A stretch of DNA of 31,110 nt from Caryophanales bacterium UBA4951 (GTDB taxonomy: Bacteria; Bacillota_I; Bacilli_A; RFN20; CAG-826). The stretch lies in contig DHAP01000053.1 of the NCBI GenBank assembly GCA_002397465.1, positions 1 through 31,110 on the forward strand, written 5' to 3'. This document shows positions 7,549-15,302 of this stretch, piece by piece. Each line of letters opens with the position of its first letter. Within the stretch, counting starts at the first letter, position 1. Under the pieces are notes generated by a model. That model saw nothing but the letters and a program-made list of their open reading frames with translations, searched no databases and had not been told where the DNA came from. The translations under genes were made by a program, and so were the position numbers.

Positions 7549-7613
7549 GGGGAATATTCTATATCCGAGGCCCCTTATTGTCTTTTATTTGGTGAAAAAA
7601 TCCCTTCTTTAGG

Positions 7614-7619
7614 TATACT
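7614..7619 (+). promoter_or_regulatory. -10 box of asnA, very short leader
   Basis: TATACT ends nine bases before the asnA ATG; TTGGTG (7590-7595) is a possible but poorly spaced -35. The predicted start near 7626 leaves only a few untranslated bases, consistent with the lack of a Shine-Dalgarno. Confidence 0.5.
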
Positions 7620-7628
7620 GACTCCCAT

Positions 7629-8645
7629 ATGAACGAAGAGAAATATCCCTTAAAAGAAGATTACAAATCCTCGCTTACGATCTATGAGGACGAGTTGGCC
7701 ATCGTCGAGATCAAGATGTTCTTCCAGAAGGCCTTGTCAAATGTTTTGAACCTCAAAAGGGCGACCGCGCCTCTATTTTTGGACGCCGATACAGGTCTTA
7801 ACGACAACTTGAGCGGAAAAGAAAGGCCGGTCGGCTTTTCGATCAAAGAACATCCGGAGAGCCACCTTGAGGTCGTCCAGTCTTTGGCCAAATGGAAGAG
7901 ATACGCCCTAGGACAATATTCCTTTCATATGCATGAGGGGCTCTATTGCGACATGAACGCGATAAGGAGAGATGAGGAACTCGACAACCTTCATTCGATA
8001 TACGTCGACCAGTGGGATTGGGAAAAGATAATCTCCAAGAACGATCGGAACACGAACTATCTCGAGAAATGCGTCCGTCAGATTTATTCGTCTATCAGAG
8101 CCTGCGAAGAGCATGTCTATGGCCTATATCCTTATATAGGGAAGATTCTTCCAAAAGAAATAACCTTCATCGATTCTGAGAAACTCCTTTCTTTGTATCC
8201 TGATAAAGAGCCAAAAGAAAGAGAACGTCTTTTCGCCAAGGAACACGGGGCGATATTCATCGAAAGAATCGGCGGATGCCTCTCTAACGGCAAGAAACAT
8301 GATGAACGGGCTCCTGATTATGATGATTGGTCGCTTAACGGTGACATCTTGGTCTACTACCCTCTTTTAGACGTCGCACTGGAACTATCCTCGATGGGCA
8401 TCAGGGTGGATTCGGAATCATTGAAACGCCAATTAGATGAATCGCATACCTCGGAAAGGGCCGAACTGCCTTTCCAAAAGGCCATCATCGAAAACAAGCT
8501 TCCTCTTACGATCGGCGGAGGCATCGGACAATCGAGGCTTTGCATGTTCATGCTAAGAAAAGCCCACATCGGAGAAGTCCAGTCCTCTTACTGGGACGAA
8601 GAGAACATCGAGTACGCCAAAATGCACAACATCACTCTTTTGTGA
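7629..8645 (+). CDS. asnA: Aspartate-ammonia ligase (asparagine synthetase A)
   Basis: It makes asparagine from aspartate and ammonia with ATP to AMP conversion, a class II aaRS-like fold. The length of 338 residues is close to the family's ~330. APLFLDADTGLNDNLSG (residues 48-63), the central ERLFAKEHGAIFIERIGG and DYDDWSLNGDI, and the C-terminal GGGIGQSRLCMFMLRKAHIGEVQ are strong family motifs holding the ATP and aspartate sites. No ribosome-binding site precedes the ATG. The -10 box directly upstream suggests (near-)leaderless translation. It is divergent from the pseudouridine synthase gene. Confidence 0.95.
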   Translation: MNEEKYPLKEDYKSSLTIYEDELAIVEIKMFFQKALSNVLNLKRATAPLFLDADTGLNDNLSGKERPVGFSIKEHPESHLEVVQSLAKWKRYALGQYSFHMHEGLYCDMNAIRRDEELDNLHSIYVDQWDWEKIISKNDRNTNYLEKCVRQIYSSIRACEEHVYGLYPYIGKILPKEITFIDSEKLLSLYPDKEPKERERLFAKEHGAIFIERIGGCLSNGKKHDERAPDYDDWSLNGDILVYYPLLDVALELSSMGIRVDSESLKRQLDESHTSERAELPFQKAIIENKLPLTIGGGIGQSRLCMFMLRKAHIGEVQSSYWDEENIEYAKMHNITLL

Positions 8646-8654
8646 TCATAAAGA

Positions 8655-8683
8655 TTGACTTGGAGCCAACTCCAAGGTCTATG
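8655..8683 (+). promoter_or_regulatory. Hairpin or promoter between asnA and the DUF3737 gene
   Basis: CTTGGAG (8659-8665) and CTCCAAG (8670-8676) form a perfect 7-bp hairpin with weak Ts after it. The same bases include TTGACT (8655-8660) followed after 17 bases by TCTATG, a weak -10. It is either a leaky terminator for asnA or the promoter of the next gene. Confidence 0.35.
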
Positions 8684-8702
8684 CTTCTTTTCGGAGGGAA
8701 TT

Positions 8703-9545
8703 ATGAAAGTAATCCGTGGTGGGACCTATGACGAGGAGAGGGCTTTTTATAATCTTCAGAACGCAAAACTGATAGATGTGACCTTCGCCGGAAAAAAAGA
8801 TGGCGAGTCGGCCTTAAAAGAAACTCGTAATGTCATCGTCGAGGGCTCTTCTTTCTCTTTGAGATACCCCTTTTGGCACGCGATAGGTTTCTCTTTGAAT
8901 TCATCAAAGATGGATGAAGGATGCCGAGCCCCTCTTTGGTATGACAAGAATGGCAAAATAAGCTACACGGAAATACGAGGAATCAAAGGGCTCAGGGAAT
9001 GTGAGAGAGTCGACATAAGCTATTCCGATATCGTGAGCGACGAATTTGGTTGGCGTTCCCGTTATATCAATATGGACAGTTGCTCATTAGCCAGCGTCTA
9101 CGCCTTCTTCATGGGCCATGACATCAATATCAAGAAAATGAATTTCGAAGGCAAATATTCCTTTCAGTACATAAACGACATGACGATTGATGATTCAACT
9201 CTTAAGACTAAAGACGCTTTCTGGCATAGCAAAAACGTCACCGTCAAAGACTCAACCATCGATGGCGAATACCTCGCTTGGTATAGCGAGGGCCTCACTC
9301 TCATCAACTGCCACATCAAAGGCACTCAGCCTTTTTGCTATTGCAAGAAGCTTAAGCTTATCAACTGCACGATGGAAAACTGCGATCTGGCCTTTGAATA
9401 TAGCGATGTCGAGGCGGACGTGAAGAGCAGAATCGTTTCCATCAAGAACCCTCGATCGGGGACGATCCGTTGCGATGAGGTCGGAGAGATCATCAACAAG
9501 GATTCGATTTATCCAGTTAAGGCCAAAGTCATCATAAATAAATAA
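8703..9545 (+). CDS. DUF3737-family protein (predicted right-handed beta-helix)
   Basis: The 280-residue protein begins MKVIRGGTYDEERAFYN and contains KDGESALKETRN, SLRYPFWH, RAPLWYDKNG and repeated short strands of the type 'DSTIDGEYLAWYSEGLTLI', 'NCHIKGTQPFCYCKKLKLI'. This matches the DUF3737 family of Bacillota. The regular ~20-residue repeat of beta-strands with Asn/Cys/aromatic ladder positions suggests a pectate-lyase-like beta-helix, so a carbohydrate or surface ligand is plausible. No signal peptide is visible, so it is likely cytoplasmic. GGAGGG (8694-8699) fixes the start. No function is established; the neighbours (asnA, glycosyltransferase) give no firm pathway. Confidence 0.85.
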   Translation: MKVIRGGTYDEERAFYNLQNAKLIDVTFAGKKDGESALKETRNVIVEGSSFSLRYPFWHAIGFSLNSSKMDEGCRAPLWYDKNGKISYTEIRGIKGLRECERVDISYSDIVSDEFGWRSRYINMDSCSLASVYAFFMGHDINIKKMNFEGKYSFQYINDMTIDDSTLKTKDAFWHSKNVTVKDSTIDGEYLAWYSEGLTLINCHIKGTQPFCYCKKLKLINCTMENCDLAFEYSDVEADVKSRIVSIKNPRSGTIRCDEVGEIINKDSIYPVKAKVIINK

Positions 9546-9565
9546 ATCGAGACGTTTCGTTTCTA

Positions 9566-9574
9566 TGCTAGAAT
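9566..9574 (+). promoter_or_regulatory. Extended -10 promoter of the GT4 gene (leaderless)
   Basis: TGC then TAGAAT (9569-9574), exactly six bases before ATG 9581, so the expected +1 is the A of the start codon. TCGAGA (9547-9552), 16 bases upstream, is a weak -35. Confidence 0.6.
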
Positions 9575-9580
9575 ACTTCC

Positions 9581-10636
9581 ATGCAAAACAAACCAATCAC
9601 GATCAGGATGCTTTCTAGCGCCACATCGGTCTCTGGACAGGGCGTCGGATCAGCCTATATGGAGCAAGTCACCCTTGTGAAAGAACAGAGTGACATTTTC
9701 AAAGTGCTGACCGGAAAAGAAAAGGGTTATGCGGAGATTCATCACGTCCACACGGTGAACCCCCAATACCTTTTCAGAATGAACAAACACCACGTGAACG
9801 TCATCTACGTCCATTTCCTTCCGACTACCTTGGACGGTTCCATCAAAATCCCGAAGCTCTTCTTCGGCATCTTCAAGAAATACGTCATCCATATGTATAA
9901 GAAGGCCGACGAGATCGTGGTGGTGAATCCGATTTTCATCGACCCCCTCGTGAAACTTGGGATGAAAAGGGAAGACGTGACCTATATCCCCAACTATGTC
10001 AGCAAAGACAAGTTCCATCCTTTGAGCAAGGATGAGGTTTCCTCCTTGAGAAAAAAGTATGGCATCGACGAAAAGGCCTTTGTCATCATGGGATGTGGCC
10101 AGGTCCAGACCCGAAAAGGCGTCCTCGATTACATTGAGGTCGCCAAAAAGAACCCCGACATCACCTTTGTGTGGGCCGGAGGTTTCAGCTTTGGCAAAAT
10201 CACCGATGGCTATGACCAGCTGAAGCCGATTATGGACAACCCGCCGAAGAACGTCCATTTCCTTGGCATCATCCCACGCGATGAAATGAATGACATCTTC
10301 AATATGTGCGACGTGCTGTTCATGCCGAGTTTCGATGAGCTTTTCCCAATGTCGATTTTGGAGGCCACGAACTCCTCAAAGCCAATCCTTTTGAGGGATC
10401 TCGAACTCTATAAAGGGATCCTTTTCGACAATTACGCCGCTGGGAAAAACGTCGAGGAATTCTCTTCTTTGGCCAGAAAGCTTAAAGAAGATGAATCCTT
10501 CTATTCCAGATACAGCGAAAAATCCAAGAACATCGCGACTTTCTATTCCAAAGAACACGTCGGAGAGATGTGGCGGGAATATTACCCAAGAATCCTCAAG
10601 AAATGGGAAGGCAAGAAGCGCCTTAAAATCAAATAA
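9581..10636 (+). CDS. GT4-family glycosyltransferase (possible glycolipid synthase)
   Basis: This is a 351-residue retaining glycosyltransferase with GT-B fold. The N-terminal SSATSVSGQGVGSAYMEQ loop is the acceptor-side Gly-rich segment. VIMGCGQVQTRKGVLDYIEVAK is the start of the C-terminal nucleotide-sugar domain, and MPSFDELFPMSILEA contains the EX7E motif (E253 and E261). The N-terminal region IPKLFFGIFKKYVIHMYKKADE is basic and amphipathic, suggesting monotopic membrane contact, as in diacylglycerol glucosyl/galactosyltransferases of Bacillota and mollicutes. That acceptor is inferred only. There is no Shine-Dalgarno; the promoter places +1 at the ATG. Its 3' end overlaps the convergent glutaredoxin-like gene by 8 bases. 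Confidence 0.88.
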   Translation: MQNKPITIRMLSSATSVSGQGVGSAYMEQVTLVKEQSDIFKVLTGKEKGYAEIHHVHTVNPQYLFRMNKHHVNVIYVHFLPTTLDGSIKIPKLFFGIFKKYVIHMYKKADEIVVVNPIFIDPLVKLGMKREDVTYIPNYVSKDKFHPLSKDEVSSLRKKYGIDEKAFVIMGCGQVQTRKGVLDYIEVAKKNPDITFVWAGGFSFGKITDGYDQLKPIMDNPPKNVHFLGIIPRDEMNDIFNMCDVLFMPSFDELFPMSILEATNSSKPILLRDLELYKGILFDNYAAGKNVEEFSSLARKLKEDESFYSRYSEKSKNIATFYSKEHVGEMWREYYPRILKKWEGKKRLKIK

Positions 10637-10886
10637 GGCCTTCTTTGAGTTTCATCGCATAATCCTTGATGGCGTCTTCGCCCTCAAGCCTTTTGCTTCC
10701 GTCTTCGCTAGGGAAGAGAAGAACCGGGACTTTGCTGATTCCGAGTTCCTCAAAGATGGCGTCATTGGAGTCTAGGCTCCAGTTGAGCTTTTCATAAGTC
10801 ACCCCATACTTCTTCAAGGCGAGCTGGGCGGTGAGGCAGTGGGGGCATCCATCCATGTAGGCCAACGTCAATTTATTGATTTTCAT
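10629..10886 (-). CDS. Glutaredoxin/thioredoxin-fold protein with CPHC motif
   Basis: This 85-residue single-domain protein has active site CPHC at residues 14-17 and the cis-proline region SKVPVLLF (P54), the size and layout of glutaredoxins. CPHC rather than CPYC suggests a more oxidising, DsbA-like redox pair, but there is no signal peptide, so it should act in the cytosol. It probably reduces or senses thiols of a partner protein. CAGGAG lies upstream on the minus strand with a TATAAA -10 further up. It is divergent from the AmmeMemo gene, and the shared ~100-base region would allow joint control. Confidence 0.85.
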   Translation of the reverse strand: MKINKLTLAYMDGCPHCLTAQLALKKYGVTYEKLNWSLDSNDAIFEELGISKVPVLLFPSEDGSKRLEGEDAIKDYAMKLKEGLI

Positions 10887-10976
10887 AATTATTGTTTTCT
10901 CCTGTTTCTTTTATATCATCACCTTCTCTTTTCAAGTAGCGATATGCTCCATGTTCCTTCTTTCTTTCAAAAAGCC

Positions 10977-10982
10977 TAAAAT
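10977..10982 (+). promoter_or_regulatory. -10 box of the AmmeMemo gene (leaderless)
   Basis: TAAAAT ends exactly six bases before ATG 10989, so +1 should coincide with the start codon. No Shine-Dalgarno is present, and the -35 is not convincing. Confidence 0.5.
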
Positions 10983-10988
10983 GTCTCT

Positions 10989-12377
10989 ATGTCAATTTTG
11001 GCTGCATTCGTATTACCTCACCCACCTTTGGCCATCCCTGATATCGGACATGGCGAAGAGAATGATATTTCCTCGACTTTGAAGGCCTATGACAAGGTGG
11101 CGAAAGACATCGCCGCCATCAAGCCGGACACGATCATAATCTCTTCTCCGCACGCGGAAGCCTATTCAAATTACTTCCAGTTCGCAGATGGGGATGTCGG
11201 AAGCGGCTCTTTCATGAGATTCCGCTGCCCCCAGGTTTCTTTCAGGATCTTTTACGATAAGGAGCTGACCCAAAGAATCGCCCTCTATGCCAAAAGCGAG
11301 GACTTCCCAGCCGGCTACGAAGGCGAGGAAGACCCCTCTTTGAATAACGACCACGGCACGATGGTGCCTTTATATTTCATCAACAAATACTACCGCGATT
11401 ACAAAGTCGTCCGCCTTGGCTTAAGCGGCCTCCCTTTGGTCGAGCATTATCACATGGGCCAGATCATCAAGAAGGCCGTCAACGACCTCTCTAGGCGCTG
11501 CGTCTATATCGCCAGCGGCGATCTTTCCCATTGTCAAAAAGCCGATGGCCCTTATGGCTATGACCAAGCGGGCCCTAAATATGACGATCTCATCATGAAG
11601 ACCTTCGCGAAGGCCTCGTTCGGTGACATGCTTTCATACGATCCCGCCTTGTTGGAAAAAGCCCAGGAATGCGGGCATCGGAGTTTCTGCATCATGGCAG
11701 GGGCCCTTGACCGTTCCGCCATCAGAAGCCAGGTTTTGTCACATGAATCTCCTTTTGGAATCGGATATGGGGTTTCGGAGTTCTTCGTGGAGGGCAACGA
11801 CCCTTCGAGGGCCTACCGCGATCTCTATTTGGCCAAACAAGCCTTCCAAGTCAGGCAAAAGGTCCTCAACGAAGACCCTTATGTCCATTTGGCCCGTCAA
11901 TCAATCGAAGCCTATATCACCTCAAAACGAGTGGTCAGGAGCTCTCCTCTCCTCCCAGATGAGATGACCCACGAAAAGGCTGGCGTCTTTGTTTCCATCC
12001 ATGAAAACGGCGAGCTTAGGGGCTGTATTGGGACGACTACGCCTTTACAAGGCTCCATCGCCGAGGAAATCATCAACAACGCCATCTCCGCCGCAAGCAA
12101 GGACCCGCGTTTCCCGCCATTGCTCACATCCGATCTTCCTTATATCGATGTCTCGGTGGATGTCCTTTCCCCATATGAGGAAATCAATTCGGTCAAATAC
12201 CTGAACGCTTCTAAATACGGCCTCATCGTCGAGAAAGGGAATAGGAGAGCCTTGTTGCTCCCGAATCTCCCTGGCATCGACACCGTGAAGAAACAGATTT
12301 CCGCCTGCAAACGAAAGGCCGGGATCGATGAGGCGGAAGCCGTCACGATGTATCGTTTCGAGGTCGTGAGACATTGA
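10989..12377 (+). CDS. AmmeMemoRadiSam protein: fused Memo/LigB-like domain + AMMECR1 domain
   Basis: This 462-residue two-domain protein is part of the AmmeMemoRadiSam gene set, whose reaction I cannot assign from sequence. Residues 1-~270 are a class III extradiol-dioxygenase/Memo-like domain. Candidate metal or catalytic histidines are H11 (LPHPPL), H55 (SSPHAEAY), H122 (NNDHGTMVPLYF) and H181 (ASGDLSH). Residues ~290-462 are an AMMECR1 domain with the invariant LRGCIGT signature (from 343), plus DPRFPPL and VSVDVLSP. The domains are separate genes in many organisms and fused here. The protein's stop overlaps the radical SAM start codon by one base, implying co-translation. The promoter is leaderless. 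A redox enzyme on an aromatic or small substrate is plausible, but is inference. Confidence 0.92.
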   Translation: MSILAAFVLPHPPLAIPDIGHGEENDISSTLKAYDKVAKDIAAIKPDTIIISSPHAEAYSNYFQFADGDVGSGSFMRFRCPQVSFRIFYDKELTQRIALYAKSEDFPAGYEGEEDPSLNNDHGTMVPLYFINKYYRDYKVVRLGLSGLPLVEHYHMGQIIKKAVNDLSRRCVYIASGDLSHCQKADGPYGYDQAGPKYDDLIMKTFAKASFGDMLSYDPALLEKAQECGHRSFCIMAGALDRSAIRSQVLSHESPFGIGYGVSEFFVEGNDPSRAYRDLYLAKQAFQVRQKVLNEDPYVHLARQSIEAYITSKRVVRSSPLLPDEMTHEKAGVFVSIHENGELRGCIGTTTPLQGSIAEEIINNAISAASKDPRFPPLLTSDLPYIDVSVDVLSPYEEINSVKYLNASKYGLIVEKGNRRALLLPNLPGIDTVKKQISACKRKAGIDEAEAVTMYRFEVVRH

Positions 12378-13195
12378 TGGATAAATGCCCCGTTTGTTTT
12401 AGGCATTGCGAGATAAAAGAAGGTGGCCTCGGCTTTTGCAAGGCCAGAGGATGCGTCGATGGCAAGATAGTTCCTTTGAACTATGGGCTCATCACCTCTT
12501 CGGGCCTCGACCCGATTGAGAAGAAACCCCTTCGGCGTTTTCATCCCGGCAGCAAGATCCTTTCAGTCGGATCTTATGGCTGCAACCTCAGCTGCCCTTT
12601 CTGCCAAAACTTCGAGATTTCCCAGTTCGACCTCTCACACGATTCTTCTAAAGTCAGCCCTGACTCGCTCATTGAGCTGGCGCTGGAACTCAAGGCGAAT
12701 GGCAACATCGGGATCGCGTTCACTTACAATGAGCCTTTGGTTTCCTATGAGTTCGTCAGGGATGCGGCCAAGCTCGCCAAAGAGAAAAACCTCCTTACCG
12801 TCTTGGTCACCAACGGGGAATGCTCTATTGAGGTTTTGGATGAGATATTGCCGTATATCGATGCGATGAATATCGATTTGAAGGGCTTTTCGCAAGGATT
12901 CTATTCTTATGTCGGAGGTTCCTTCGAAATGGTGAGAGCCTTCATTGAGCACGCCTACAAGAAATGCCATGTCGAATTGACGAGCCTTGTGATACCGGGC
13001 AAAAACGATTCAGTTGAAATGATGGAAGAGGAAGCCAAGTGGATTGCCTCTTTGGACAAAGGCATCCCTCTTCATCTATCGAGGTATTTTCCAAGATACA
13101 AAGAAAAGATTCCGCCGACAGAAGAAAAAAGCCTCCTGGAGTTGAAGCTTATCGCGGAAAAATACCTTGATTATGTCTATTTGGGAAATCTCTGA
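12377..13195 (+). CDS. AmmeMemoRadiSam system radical SAM enzyme
   Basis: This 272-residue radical SAM protein has the 4Fe-4S motif CX3CX2C at C69, C73 and C76 (GCNLSCPFC). The N-terminal stretch carries five more cysteines (C4, C7, C11, C21, C26), which could bind a second metal site as in PflA-like and related activases. FTYNEP and VTNGECS follow the usual SAM-contacting strand order. The ATG overlaps the previous stop (TGATG). A TTG three bases earlier in frame is a less likely start. It is the constant third partner of Memo/AMMECR1 proteins, suggesting the three act on one substrate or that it activates the fused protein. Its 3' end overlaps the convergent GNAT gene by 19 bases. Confidence 0.92.
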   Translation: MDKCPVCFRHCEIKEGGLGFCKARGCVDGKIVPLNYGLITSSGLDPIEKKPLRRFHPGSKILSVGSYGCNLSCPFCQNFEISQFDLSHDSSKVSPDSLIELALELKANGNIGIAFTYNEPLVSYEFVRDAAKLAKEKNLLTVLVTNGECSIEVLDEILPYIDAMNIDLKGFSQGFYSYVGGSFEMVRAFIEHAYKKCHVELTSLVIPGKNDSVEMMEEEAKWIASLDKGIPLHLSRYFPRYKEKIPPTEEKSLLELKLIAEKYLDYVYLGNL

Positions 13196-13638
13196 TAACG
13201 AGATTTATTCGGCCTCACCAATATTTTCTCCATGTTGATGTGGGGGCAATATTCCTCATAGAAAACCTCACCGTCATCGGCGAACTTGTAGCCTTGCTTC
13301 AGATAAAAATCGCGCTTGTCGTATTGGGCGGCCAAAATGGCCTTCCTTCCGCCGAGGCTTTTGATTTTCACTTCGAGGAATTTTAAGAGGTAGCTTCCTA
13401 TTTTCTTCCCACGGTATTCTTTGAGGACCGCGACTCTTCCGACCCGATATGTCTCAGGGTCGACTTCCTGGATCCTTCCGGTGGCGATGGGCTTCTCGTC
13501 ATGGAAAAGCACGAGGCACCAGCAGCCTTCGTCGTCCCCAGTGAATTCCTCTTTGAAGTGCTGCTCGTCGATGAAGACCTTTTGTCTGATCATCCTCGCC
13601 TCGGGAGGCAGCCCTAGATAAAACTTAGGCTCGATCAT
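13177..13638 (-). CDS. GNAT-family N-acetyltransferase (ElaA/YjcF-like)
   Basis: This 153-residue cytosolic acetyltransferase has the acetyl-CoA motif VAVLKEYRGKKIGSYLL (the R-x-x-G-x-G/A variant KEYRGKKIG), preceded by the GRIQEVDPETYRVGRVAV strand pair and followed by AAQYDKRDFYLKQGYKF. The N-terminal RQKVFIDEQHF is typical of the YjcF/ElaA group. It starts inside the end of the membrane glycosyltransferase gene (14-base overlap) with GAGGAAG six bases upstream, so it is the last gene of the three-gene minus-strand operon. The substrate is unknown; acetylation of a sugar amine would suit the operon but is a guess. Confidence 0.88.
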   Translation of the reverse strand: MIEPKFYLGLPPEARMIRQKVFIDEQHFKEEFTGDDEGCWCLVLFHDEKPIATGRIQEVDPETYRVGRVAVLKEYRGKKIGSYLLKFLEVKIKSLGGRKAILAAQYDKRDFYLKQGYKFADDGEVFYEEYCPHINMEKILVRPNKSRYQRFPK

Positions 13639-15298
13639 GGCTTGCTTCCTCCGCGGGGAATTTTCTTTTTAGGAACTGGAACCCTTCGTCGAAGCCGATT
13701 CCTAAGCACATATAGATCGGAATGAAGATGAGCATGCAGTAGCGGGCGTTCATCGAACAGCCGACCGGGTATTTATAGGCGAAATAGGCATAGGATATGG
13801 CGCTTGAGAAAAAGGCTACGAGAATGAAGAAGAAGGTCTCGCTGTCCTTATACTTCCTCATGATGTAAAGGACTATCCCCATGATAAGGAAGATGAGGAA
13901 GAAGACGCCGAGCAGCATGGCAAGGTAATAGACGATCGTCATCAAGGCGAGGGCAAAAGAATCGGGGGAATAAGAGCTCTCTCCCCAAAGCGAGGTTTTG
14001 ATGAAGGCCGTCCAGATGTTGAAATCCTGTCCGCCCCAATCGAGGCTCTTTCTTTGGTTGAAGATGCTTCCGAAGAAGTAGTCGGGGGCCGGGAACATGA
14101 AGAAACGCAGGAAGGGATTGCTCTCCTTGATGTGCATCCAGTTTTCCTTATAAGTCCCATCGAGTTTGTTCTCAAGGTCCAAGACGTAGCCTATCGGCAT
14201 GTCGAATTTGACTTTGGCGTAGATGGTATAGGCCAACCCGAGGGGGAAGACGATGACGGCAAAAACGAGAATCTGCAGCCAGAAAGTCGTCCGATCTTTC
14301 TTCTCGTAGAGGAAGGCCCCGTCTTTTTTCTTATAGGTCTTGATCAGTTCATAGAGGAAAAGCAGGGCGACGGGGAAAGCCACGATGGCCGCGCTTAATT
14401 TGCATTCCATTCCCAAGCCGATGCCTAAGGCTGAGCCCACGATGCACCACCAGGAATGGTTTCGGCGGTAACGAAGGGCGAAATAAAGGCCGACGAAAGC
14501 GAAGAACAAAGCGAATGAATCGTTGTTCCCGTAGTTGGGCAGATACCAGAAAACCGGAGTGACGCATAAAAGCAAAGTCGCGATGGTCAACGCGTTTTTC
14601 TTTAATTTGACCTCTTTGAAGATGTAGTAGCCGGCATAGATGGTAAGAATCCCCACGAAGGAAGTCATGATCCTCGTGGACTCCATGAGGATGTACTCAT
14701 ATTGGGTATAAAGCGTGAAGCCGTTCTTGTAGGCGTCGGCGATGACGGCGTTGTTAGCCGGGGTGGGGATGAAAACCTCCATCAGTTTCATCCAGGCCGC
14801 CATGAAGGTGTGCCAAAGTTTCGGCTGATAGGTTTGATTCGTCAAGACGACATCGGGCCAACTCCCGTAGTTGAATATTTGATAGACGATTGAGAAGTGG
14901 CCGGCGTAGGTTCCGCTCGTGTAGAGGCTCCAGTCATGTTTATACCAGTTGGTGTTGACGCATCTGAGGCCCGATATGAACAAAAGGACGGCTGAGCTAA
15001 GGAAAAGAAAAGACATCTCCAAGGCGTGATTGCTCAGTTTTCCTTTAGCCTTTTTGTAAATGCAAAAAGCGACCGTTCCAACGAAAGCGAGCACGAGCAA
15101 GATGATGGCGGCCTCATATTCGGCGTTCCCCCGATAGCCGACGTAGCTTGTATAGGTCGTCAATGAATAACAAAGCGAGAAATAGAGGATGTTGATCAGC
15201 AAAAGCAATAGCGGCGCATAAAAGAAGATCCGATACCAGTGACGGTTCAGTTCTTGGAAATAGGCGATGATCTTGCTTCTGATGCCTTTTAGGGACAT
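13625..15298 (-). CDS. Polytopic membrane glycosyltransferase (GT-C/PMT-like)
   Basis: This 557-residue integral membrane protein has roughly 11-12 hydrophobic segments. The N-terminal region after TM1-TM3 has the acidic loop NWYKHDWSLYTSGTYAGHF, resembling the GT-C catalytic loop of GT39/GT83 enzymes, which use polyprenyl-phosphate sugars. A large outward loop lies between ~370 and 440 (DLENKLDGTYKENW... FNQRKSLDWGGQDF). It likely transfers a sugar to an extracellular lipid or protein acceptor. It begins only 4 bases after the Glf-like gene and overlaps the GNAT gene, so the three form one operon. The family is reasonably sure, the acceptor unknown. Confidence 0.78.
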   Translation of the reverse strand: MSLKGIRSKIIAYFQELNRHWYRIFFYAPLLLLLINILYFSLCYSLTTYTSYVGYRGNAEYEAAIILLVLAFVGTVAFCIYKKAKGKLSNHALEMSFLFLSSAVLLFISGLRCVNTNWYKHDWSLYTSGTYAGHFSIVYQIFNYGSWPDVVLTNQTYQPKLWHTFMAAWMKLMEVFIPTPANNAVIADAYKNGFTLYTQYEYILMESTRIMTSFVGILTIYAGYYIFKEVKLKKNALTIATLLLCVTPVFWYLPNYGNNDSFALFFAFVGLYFALRYRRNHSWWCIVGSALGIGLGMECKLSAAIVAFPVALLFLYELIKTYKKKDGAFLYEKKDRTTFWLQILVFAVIVFPLGLAYTIYAKVKFDMPIGYVLDLENKLDGTYKENWMHIKESNPFLRFFMFPAPDYFFGSIFNQRKSLDWGGQDFNIWTAFIKTSLWGESSYSPDSFALALMTIVYYLAMLLGVFFLIFLIMGIVLYIMRKYKDSETFFFILVAFFSSAISYAYFAYKYPVGCSMNARYCMLIFIPIYMCLGIGFDEGFQFLKRKFPAEEASHDRA

Positions 15299-15302
15299 CC
15301 GC

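Noticed and set aside
9650..10258. A 202-codon open frame on the minus strand
   Set aside because: Antisense shadow of the GT4 glycosyltransferase, with no motif or ribosome site.
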